Origin: Candidatus Omnitrophota bacterium
GTDB taxonomy: Bacteria; Omnitrophota; Gorgyraeia; Aquiviventales; Aquiviventaceae
Assembly (NCBI GenBank): GCA_016193195.1
Contig: JACPSQ010000096.1
Coordinates: forward strand, 1 to 5,083
Direction of reading: 5' to 3'
Length of the DNA: 5,083 bases
Of this stretch, positions 1-3,173 are shown piece after piece. The notes under the pieces were generated by a model. That model saw only the letters and a list, made by a program, of their open reading frames with translations. It did not search any database and was not told where the DNA came from. Made by a program: the position numbers and the translations under genes. Numbering within the stretch: the stretch's first letter is position 1; every line of letters starts with the position of its first letter.

Positions 1-653
1 ATCGCCGTGCCGTCCACCACCAGATCGCCGCTCAACCGCCATGAGGACGTCTCCCACACCAGGTGCGTTCCCTCCACCCGGCCTGCGATGGCGGCTCGGC
101 GATGGGGTGAGCGGCTGAGATGGAGCTGGAGGCGCAGGATCCCATCCTGAAGAGCGGGAGGAATCCATCGAGTCAGGGGCGTGGCCACCGAGCGCAGGGG
201 AATCTCGGTCGTTTGGACGTCAAGGTCAAGCGATCGCTCGCGGAGGTGGTACTGACCGGCGACCGTGAGGATGGTCTGGGCCGGCCGCTCGATGGAGGAG
301 CGGCTGCGAAACGCAAGACGCCTCTGGAAGAAGAAGGGCAGCCAGTCCACCTGGACCTGCACGGCGGGCGACGCATACCACACCTCGCGCGCGGCGCGGT
401 CGACGACCCGCACGTCATCGAGCAGGAAGCCCTGGAGCGGCCGGTAGCGCATCGCTCCAATCGACACCTCCACCGGCCCCTGCCGTTCCAGTTCCTGGAT
501 GACAAGCGCCTTGCCCTTGGTCGGCAGCCAATAGGAGAGGGCGATCCACAGGCTCACGCTGCAGACGAGCGCCATCGCTCCTGTGAGCAGGACACCGATG
601 AACAGGATCCGGATCAATTTCGCTTTGCGAAATGTCTTCATGCGCGGCATCAT
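1..653 (-). CDS. AsmA-like envelope protein, 5' part (runs off left edge)
   Basis: The reverse strand is open from ATG at 653 to the window edge, giving at least 217 residues of an incomplete gene. Three in-frame ATGs lie at 653, 650 and 641. None has a clear Shine-Dalgarno site, and 641 (MKTFRKAKLIRILFIGV) gives a typical basic-then-hydrophobic N-terminus. Counting from 641, residues 1-8 are basic and about 9-32 form one membrane anchor. Next come a segment ending in a 'LQGFLLDDVRVVD' strand and repeated beta-rich stretches such as 'GILRLQLHLS' and 'AIAGRVEGTHLVW'. An inner-membrane anchor followed by amphipathic beta repeats is typical of AsmA/DUF748/TamB-like proteins, which reach into the periplasm and are linked to outer-membrane assembly or lipid transport. 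The family call comes from architecture and composition, not a search. The gene points away from the rest of the window and has a similar-looking relative at 3174. Substrate and partners cannot be read from the sequence. Confidence 0.72.
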   Translation of the reverse strand, partial: MMPRMKTFRKAKLIRILFIGVLLTGAMALVCSVSLWIALSYWLPTKGKALVIQELERQGPVEVSIGAMRYRPLQGFLLDDVRVVDRAAREVWYASPAVQVQVDWLPFFFQRRLAFRSRSSIERPAQTILTVAGQYHLRERSLDLDVQTTEIPLRSVATPLTRWIPPALQDGILRLQLHLSRSPHRRAAIAGRVEGTHLVWETSSWRLSGDLVVDGTA

Positions 654-662
654 TATAGTATA
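652..662 (-). promoter_or_regulatory. Overlapping -10-like boxes at the start of the AsmA-like gene
   Basis: Read on the minus strand, TATACT (662-657) and TATAAT (657-652) overlap just before and within the ATG cluster. A start site 6-8 nt downstream would fall near 650-645, giving a transcript with almost no leader before ATG 650 or 641. This fits the lack of a Shine-Dalgarno site. No good -35 box is visible at 16-18 bp (GGATAC and CAAGCG are the candidates), so the call is tentative. Confidence 0.25.
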
Positions 663-738
663 CACACGCGCCGGCGCTTGTATCCGGTCGCGTCGGCGCT
701 CGTTATGTTACACTAGTACCCTCAACACCGCTTCCCCG

Positions 739-792
739 TTGCTGAGTGCTATCTGCTTCCGCCAATCTATGTGGCGGAGATTGCTGTGTGCT
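739..792. repeat. Imperfect 12-bp direct repeat flanking a 7-bp hairpin
   Basis: TTGCTGAGTGCT (739-750) and TTGCTGTGTGCT (781-792) match at 11 of 12 positions. Between them, TCCGCCA (758-764) and TGGCGGA (772-778) form a perfect 7-bp stem with a 7-nt loop. Direct repeats around a hairpin can mark a small mobile repeat or a slippage duplication. There is no T-run after it, so it is not an intrinsic terminator. Confidence 0.4.
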
Positions 793-797
793 GAATT

Positions 798-816
798 CGG
801 GGCGTGGCTCAGCTTG
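798..816 (+). repeat. Partial copy of tRNA-Pro 5' end (copy 1)
   Basis: CGGGGCGTGGCTCAGCTTG matches the first 19 nt of the intact tRNA-Pro at 1050 with one difference: C instead of T in the 5' strand of the D stem. It stops in the D loop and runs directly into stem-loop repeat R1 at 817. The fragment has no anticodon arm and cannot be a functional tRNA. Its GCTC differs from the GCTT of the intact gene, where the stem partner is AAGC. It may therefore derive from an older form of this gene or from another proline tRNA. Confidence 0.7.
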
Positions 817-907
817 CGACCGAGGCGGGCACCCCCGCGGCTTCGCTTGGCGAAGCCAAGCGTGCGGGGGTCGCCGAGGGAGTCCCGTAGCCGTAGGCGG
901 AGGGAGT
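817..907 (+). repeat. Dispersed stem-loop repeat, copy R1
   Basis: This unit shares conserved arms with R2 at 3050-3129. The left arm is CGACCGAGGCGGGCACCCC (817-835). The right arm (867-907) differs from R2 at only 3 of 41 positions (874, 880, 894). The core folds: CCCCCGC (832-838) pairs with GCGGGGG (864-870). Inside, either GGCTTCG/CGAAGCC (839-845 with 851-857) or CGCTTGGC/GCCAAGCG (844-851 with 855-862, GAA loop) can form, and these exclude each other. The core sequence differs from R2 but the pairing is kept, as expected for a REP-like or structured mobile repeat. The 5' flank is a tRNA-Pro fragment. Confidence 0.65.
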
Positions 908-936
908 AGAGCGATACACTGGAAGAGTCGGAGCGT

Positions 937-951
937 CGGGGCGTGGCTCAG
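937..951 (+). repeat. Partial copy of tRNA-Pro 5' end (copy 2)
   Basis: CGGGGCGTGGCTCAG is identical to the first 15 nt of copy 1 at 798. It matches the 5' end of the intact tRNA-Pro except for the same C/T difference in the D stem. After the match the sequence moves into a CTCG-rich stretch unrelated to a tRNA body. The spacing of the three 5' ends (798, 937, 1050) is 139 and 113 bp, so this is not an exact tandem array. Confidence 0.6.
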
Positions 952-1049
952 TCCCTCGACTCGCTTCGCTCGCTCGGGATTTCGCCGTGGTTGATGGGCG
1001 GTGTTCGTGAGTTGGTTCGTCGTTGAGTGACGGTCAGTATCTTCGACAT

Positions 1050-1125
1050 CGGGGCGTGGCTTAGCTTGGCTTAAAGCGCCTGCTTTGGGAGCAGGAGATC
1101 GCAGGTTCAAATCCTGCCGCCCCGA
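1050..1125 (+). tRNA. tRNA-Pro (anticodon TGG)
   Basis: A full cloverleaf is visible. The acceptor stem is CGGGGCG/CGCCCCG (7 bp, perfect) with discriminator A. The D stem is GCTT/AAGC around an 11-nt loop containing GG. The anticodon stem is CCTGC/GCAGG with loop TTTGGGA, so the anticodon TGG sits at 1086-1088 and reads CCA and probably other CCN codons. The variable loop is AGATC and the T arm is GCAGG-TTCAAAT-CCTGC. Length is 76 nt. The C1-G72 first pair is typical of bacterial proline tRNA. CCA is not encoded (ATTC follows), so the 3' end must be added by nucleotidyltransferase. The gene sits within partial copies of its own ends. No promoter or terminator is clear. Confidence 0.96.
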
Positions 1126-1127
1126 TT

Positions 1128-1264
1128 CTTTCTGCACTGGCGGAAGGATTTGAAGGGAGCGCCGACTCAAATCGGGGAGCCGCGACGAACAGGAGCGGCG
1201 ACTTCCTTGGGAGGCGCGGGCGGCGACCGGAACGACCCCGCCGAAGTCGGGGGAGTGGAGGCGC
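1128..1264. other. Structured spacer between tRNA-Pro and its 3'-end copy
   Basis: No gene is visible. Variants of a short motif recur: GAGCGCCGACTC (1158-), GAGCCGCGACGAA (1177-), GAGCGGCGACTTC (1193-), and again GAGCCGCGACTTC just downstream near 1315. CGACTTC (1199-1205) can pair with GAAGTCG (1243-1249), with an inner GGCGG/CCGCC stem (1219-1223 with 1238-1242). AAATCGGGG (1169-1177) is the inverse of CCCCGATTT (1277-1285). The spacer therefore looks like a degenerate structured repeat, but it lacks the clear R1/R2 arms. Confidence 0.4.
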
Positions 1265-1284
1265 CAAATCCTGCCGCCCCGATT
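1265..1284 (+). repeat. Duplicate of tRNA-Pro 3' end
   Basis: CAAATCCTGCCGCCCCGATT is an exact 20-nt copy of 1108-1127, which covers the T loop, the 3' T stem, the 3' acceptor strand, the discriminator and two flanking bases of tRNA-Pro. The copies are 157 bp apart in direct orientation. A repeated tRNA 3' end is the usual signature of an integrase attachment site, but the enclosed 137 bp has no gene. A remnant or a repeat-borne fragment is more likely than a live element. Confidence 0.7.
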
Positions 1285-1328
1285 TGTTCTCGGTCAGCGG
1301 CAGGGTATGAAGAGAGCCGCGACTTCGT

Positions 1329-1427
1329 GTGATCAACCCGTTTTTCCTGGTCAATATCCTCGCCGCAGGGCTGTGGGTGGCGCTGCTGCTGGTGAGCTGT
1401 CGAATACTATTGACATCTGACAATTGA
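1329..1427 (+). pseudogene. Possible remnant of a membrane-protein N-terminus
   Basis: From GTG at 1329 an open frame encodes 32 residues before TGA at 1425. The first 20 or so read INPFFLVNILAAGLWVALLL, an uninterrupted hydrophobic helix with the look of a genuine membrane-protein start. The frame ends where base composition changes from GC-rich to the AT-rich promoter of the next gene, around 1400. One explanation is that the ATPase cassette inserted into, or replaced the rest of, a membrane-protein gene. No clear remainder is found after 2660; a short MERLEAARIRSN-like stretch at 2679 is not convincing. It may also be a chance hydrophobic frame or a tiny membrane peptide. Confidence 0.35.
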
Positions 1428-1439
1428 ATATTGTATATT
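1410..1439 (+). promoter_or_regulatory. Sigma-70-type promoter of the DUF4143 ATPase gene
   Basis: A perfect -35 box TTGACA (1410-1415) is followed after 18 bp by TATATT (1434-1439). Transcription would start near 1446, about a dozen bases before the ATG at 1458. The stretch from about 1400 to 1457 is strikingly AT-rich compared with its surroundings, which suggests that the gene arrived with its own promoter. Confidence 0.7.
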
Positions 1440-1449
1440 CAATTATCAG
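1417..1449. promoter_or_regulatory. 33-bp palindrome overlapping the ATPase promoter (operator candidate)
   Basis: CTGAcAATTGAATAT (1417-1431) and ATATTCAATTaTCAG (1435-1449) are complementary at 14 of 15 positions around a TGT centre; the inner 10 bp of each arm are perfect. It covers the promoter spacer, the whole -10 box and the predicted start site, and reaches the Shine-Dalgarno AGGA. A dimeric repressor bound here would block the polymerase. The protein encoded next has a helix-turn-helix-like segment and may bind it itself, but this is inference. Confidence 0.6.
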
Positions 1450-1457
1450 GATATATC

Positions 1458-2660
1458 ATGTTTGACCGACAGGGGGAGCAGACGCTCAAGGCCGCCGTCT
1501 CGCGATATCCGATCGTGACCCTGACGGGGCCTCGCCAATCCGGGAAGACGACGCTCGTGCGCGCCGCCTTTAGCGACTATACGTACGTCTCCCTCGAGCT
1601 TCCAGATGAGCGCGAGTTCGCCGCCAAAGATCCGAAGGGATTCCTGGCGCAGTTTGACGGTCCGGTGATCTTGGATGAGGTGCAACGCGTCCCTGACTTA
1701 TTTTCCTACATTCAAGTGCTGACGGATGAGCGTCATCGACCAGGCCAATTCATCCTCACCGGTTCGCACAACTTTCTGCTCATGCAACAAATCAGCCAGT
1801 CGCTCGCCGGCCGATGCGCGGTGCTGCACCTCCTGCCGCTTTCCTTATCTGAATTGGAAGGTCGCCAGCCGATTGCGCCCCACATGCTGGGCCATCGGCT
1901 TTCAATCATGAAGCGCGTCGGGCGGCGTCCCCCACGCCTGGCAGAATTGTTATTTACAGGACTCTATCCGCGGATTCATGACCAGCGTTTGCCGGCCAGG
2001 GAATGGCTATCCAATTATTATCAGACCTATCTGGAACGGGACGTGCGCAATGCGCTCAACGTCGGCGACCTGGAGACATTTCGGCGTTTCGCGCAGCTCT
2101 GCGCAGGGCGCAACGGCCAATTGCTCAACTACTCCGCGTTGGCCTCGGAGTGCGGCGTGACGCATACCACCGCCAGGCGCTGGCTTTCCATCTTGGAGGC
2201 CAGTTTTCTGATCGCGCTGCTGCGTCCCCACCATCGGAATTTTGGCAAGCGAATCGTCAAGACGCCGAAACTGTACTTCCTGGATACGGGCTTGCTGTGT
2301 ATGCTGCTCAACATCCGCACGGCGGAGGAGCTGCATCATCATTCAGCGCGTGGCGCGCTGTTTGAAGCGTTCGTGTTCGCCGAGCTCTACAAAAACTTCA
2401 TGCACAGCGGCGAGTCGCCGCCACTGTACTTCTGGCGTGATGTCAGCGGGCACGAAATCGACCTGCTCCTCGATTGGGGTGACCAGCTAGTGCCGATTGA
2501 CGTGACGTCTTCCCAGACGCTCTCCGGGGAAACATTTCGTGCGCTGCGGTTCTGGAGAACTCTGCGGCGGCAGCCCAAGGCGCCGGCAGCACTCGTCTAT
2601 GGGGGCGAACAAGCTGTCCAACGAGAAGATGTGATGGTTTATCCTTGGTGCGATTTATAA
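1458..2660 (+). CDS. AAA ATPase with DUF4143 C-terminal domain
   Basis: The protein has 400 residues, within the usual range for this family. ATG 1458 follows AGGA (1448-1451) by 6 nt and so is preferred to the in-frame TTG at 1431, which lies inside the palindrome. The N-terminal P-loop ATPase domain shows Walker A GPRQSGKTT (24-32), Walker B PVILDEVQ (69-76) and sensor-like ILTGSHN (99-105). Then come the conserved TYLERDVR (190-197), a winged-helix-like stretch (about 222-250) and KTPKLYFLDTGL (268-279), which are DUF4143 landmarks. The end resembles a PD-(D/E)XK fold: WRDVSGHEID with D335, then PIDVTSS with D348. The Lys usual in the (D/E)-x-K position is Thr350, so nuclease activity is doubtful. 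These ATPases are widespread, often horizontally spread, and their role is not established. The gene is monocistronic, with AT-rich control DNA and tRNA genes on either side. Confidence 0.93.
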   Translation: MFDRQGEQTLKAAVSRYPIVTLTGPRQSGKTTLVRAAFSDYTYVSLELPDEREFAAKDPKGFLAQFDGPVILDEVQRVPDLFSYIQVLTDERHRPGQFILTGSHNFLLMQQISQSLAGRCAVLHLLPLSLSELEGRQPIAPHMLGHRLSIMKRVGRRPPRLAELLFTGLYPRIHDQRLPAREWLSNYYQTYLERDVRNALNVGDLETFRRFAQLCAGRNGQLLNYSALASECGVTHTTARRWLSILEASFLIALLRPHHRNFGKRIVKTPKLYFLDTGLLCMLLNIRTAEELHHHSARGALFEAFVFAELYKNFMHSGESPPLYFWRDVSGHEIDLLLDWGDQLVPIDVTSSQTLSGETFRALRFWRTLRRQPKAPAALVYGGEQAVQREDVMVYPWCDL

Positions 2661-2763
2661 GGAGCCTCCGCCGATTTTATGGAACGCTTGGAAGCCGCGC
2701 GCATCCGCTCGAATAGGGAAGACCGGCTTTCCTTTGGAGCGGCGGGTGGCCGAGTAGGAGCGA

Positions 2764-2799
2764 CCCCAGCGCTTTGCTTTACAAAGCAAAGCATTGGGG
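2764..2799. repeat. Long hairpin A downstream of the ATPase gene
   Basis: CCCCA (2764-2768) pairs with TGGGG (2795-2799), and GCTTTGCTT (2771-2779) pairs with AAGCAAAGC (2784-2792) around a TACA loop; one 2x2 mismatch separates the stems. It begins about 100 bp after the ATPase stop codon. Purines rather than a T-run follow it, so it is not a classical intrinsic terminator, though it could stall polymerase or protect a 3' end. It is the first of several consecutive hairpins. Confidence 0.6.
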
Positions 2800-2803
2800 G
2801 GGA

Positions 2804-2831
2804 AGAGAGGGAAACCCAGGTTTCCCTCTCT
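2804..2831. repeat. Perfect 13-bp hairpin B
   Basis: AGAGAGGGAAACC (2804-2816) and GGTTTCCCTCTCT (2819-2831) are exactly complementary, separated only by CA. In practice this gives a 12-bp stem with a 4-nt loop. It sits 4 bp after hairpin A and 2 bp before the next structure. One arm is purely purine except for its last two bases. Confidence 0.7.
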
Positions 2832-2833
2832 GG

Positions 2834-2931
2834 GAGTCCCACCACCTGTCTCGGCTTCGTCAGTGACGAAGCCGTTGCAGGCGGATGGGACTCAGGGCCC
2901 CGCTGCTGGCGGGGCCAGACAGGTGGTGGGA
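2834..2931. repeat. Composite inverted repeat with alternative folds, just upstream of tRNA-Arg
   Basis: Two folds compete. Fold 1 is one long hairpin: GAGTCCCA (2834-2841) with TGGGACTC (2886-2893), then CCTG/CAGG, then CGGCTTCGTCA (2852-2862) with TGACGAAGCCG (2864-2874). Fold 2 is a cloverleaf-like junction closed by the perfect 15-bp pair TCCCACCACCTGTCT (2837-2851) and AGACAGGTGGTGGGA (2917-2931). Fold 2 encloses the same 11-bp hairpin plus a second one, GGCCCCGC/GCGGGGCC (2896-2903 with 2909-2916). The two folds share 2837-2841 and cannot coexist. The element ends 4 bp before the first base of tRNA-Arg. It could be a structured mobile repeat or act on the tRNA transcript. Confidence 0.7.
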
Positions 2932-2935
2932 CGAC

Positions 2936-3008
2936 GCGCCCGTAGCTCAACAGGAAGAGCAGTGGGTTTCTAACCCATTGGTTGGGGGTTCGAGTCCCTC
3001 CGGGCGCG
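2936..3008 (+). tRNA. tRNA-Arg (anticodon TCT)
   Basis: The cloverleaf is complete. The acceptor stem is GCGCCCG/CGGGCGC (7 bp, perfect) with discriminator G. The D arm is GCTC-AACAGGAA-GAGC. The anticodon stem is GTGGG/CCCAT (one G-T pair) with loop TTTCTAA, so the anticodon TCT sits at 2969-2971 and reads AGA, probably also AGG by wobble. The variable loop is TGGTT and the T arm is GGGGG-TTCGAGT-CCCTC with one G-T pair. Length is 73 nt, with no encoded CCA. It lies directly behind a strong hairpin cluster and has no visible promoter, so it may be processed from a longer transcript. Its 3' end is duplicated at 3126-3142. Confidence 0.95.
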
Positions 3009-3049
3009 TACTTCTCCAAGATTCCCGAGGTTGAGTTCCATGGGTTCGA

Positions 3050-3129
3050 CGACCGAGCCGGGGCACCCCACACCCAGCGCCTGGGTGTGGGGTCGGCGAG
3101 GAAGTCCCGTAGCCGAAGGCGGAGGGAGT
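3050..3129 (+). repeat. Dispersed stem-loop repeat, copy R2
   Basis: This is the second copy of the unit seen at 817-907. The left arm CGACCGAGCCGGGGCACCCC (3050-3069) and the right arm (3089-3129) match R1 closely; the right arm matches at 38 of 41 positions. The core is a perfect 12-bp hairpin, CCCCACACCCAG (3066-3077) with CTGGGTGTGGGG (3081-3092), loop CGC. Only the outer CCCC/GGGG of this stem is shared with R1. The unit's 3' end overlaps, at GAGT, the copied tRNA-Arg 3' end. Confidence 0.65.
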
Positions 3130-3142
3130 CCCTCCGGGCGCG
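3126..3142 (+). repeat. Duplicate of tRNA-Arg 3' end
   Basis: GAGTCCCTCCGGGCGCG is an exact 17-nt copy of 2992-3008 (end of the T loop, 3' T stem, 3' acceptor strand and discriminator), 134 bp downstream in direct orientation. It is fused to the right end of repeat R2. The junction forms GGAGGG-AGT-CCCTCC (3121-3135), a small hairpin. The similarity extends loosely beyond the tRNA (CTTCTCC versus CTTCCTC). Confidence 0.65.
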
Positions 3143-3173
3143 CTTCCTCACACATGACCCCTTGCACAGTTGG

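Larger units (their letters stand above)
654..1049. other. Non-coding intergenic zone with repeats, no credible gene
   Basis: No convincing protein gene lies between the AsmA-like gene and tRNA-Pro. The zone contains a small imperfect direct repeat flanking a hairpin (739-792), two copies of the tRNA-Pro 5' end (798 and 937) and stem-loop repeat R1 (817-907). It also has a short CGAA/CTCG-rich stretch around 953-980. Open frames on either strand here are rich in Arg, Pro and Ser, cross the tRNA or the repeats, and look like by-products of GC-rich sequence. No clear promoter for tRNA-Pro was found; TTGGTT at 1012-1017 has no good -10 partner. Confidence 0.6.

Noticed and set aside
120..716. 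Long plus-strand open frame of 198 codons at the left end
   Set aside because: It is antisense to the AsmA-like gene, which is open across the whole region and has a clear membrane anchor. The plus-strand product is rich in Arg, His and Gly with no recognisable domain.
703..1170. Minus-strand open frame of 155 codons
   Set aside because: It crosses tRNA-Pro in antisense (giving the well-known GRQDLNLRSPAPKAGAL-type peptide) as well as R1 and the tRNA fragments. It is not a real protein.
1108..1284. attL/attR of a live integrated element at tRNA-Pro
   Set aside because: The repeated 3' end fits an attachment site, but the enclosed 137 bp holds no integrase or cargo, and the upstream 5' copies are not explained by integration.
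1061..1423. Minus-strand open frame of 120 codons
   Set aside because: It translates the antisense of tRNA-Pro (GAAGFEPAISCSQS-type peptide) and the structured spacer, so it is an artefact.
2741..2760. Resemblance of GGTGGCCGAGT to the 5' part of a serine tRNA
   Set aside because: Only about 11 nt match, with no acceptor partner or anticodon arm nearby, so chance is likely.
2764..2831. Intrinsic terminator for the ATPase gene
   Set aside because: Hairpins A and B are strong but neither is followed by a T-run; on the other strand hairpin A is preceded only by mixed sequence. They are recorded as hairpins instead.
2679..2945. Plus-strand frame of 88 codons beginning MERLEAARIRSN
   Set aside because: It has no ribosome site and runs through all the hairpins into the tRNA. 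The first 20 residues look slightly protein-like and could be a remnant, but the evidence is too thin.
2917..2945. Superficial similarity of AGGTGGTGGGACGACGCG to a T-box antiterminator motif
   Set aside because: The consensus is not met, the last GCG belongs to the tRNA-Arg acceptor stem, and no regulated aminoacyl-tRNA or amino-acid gene follows.
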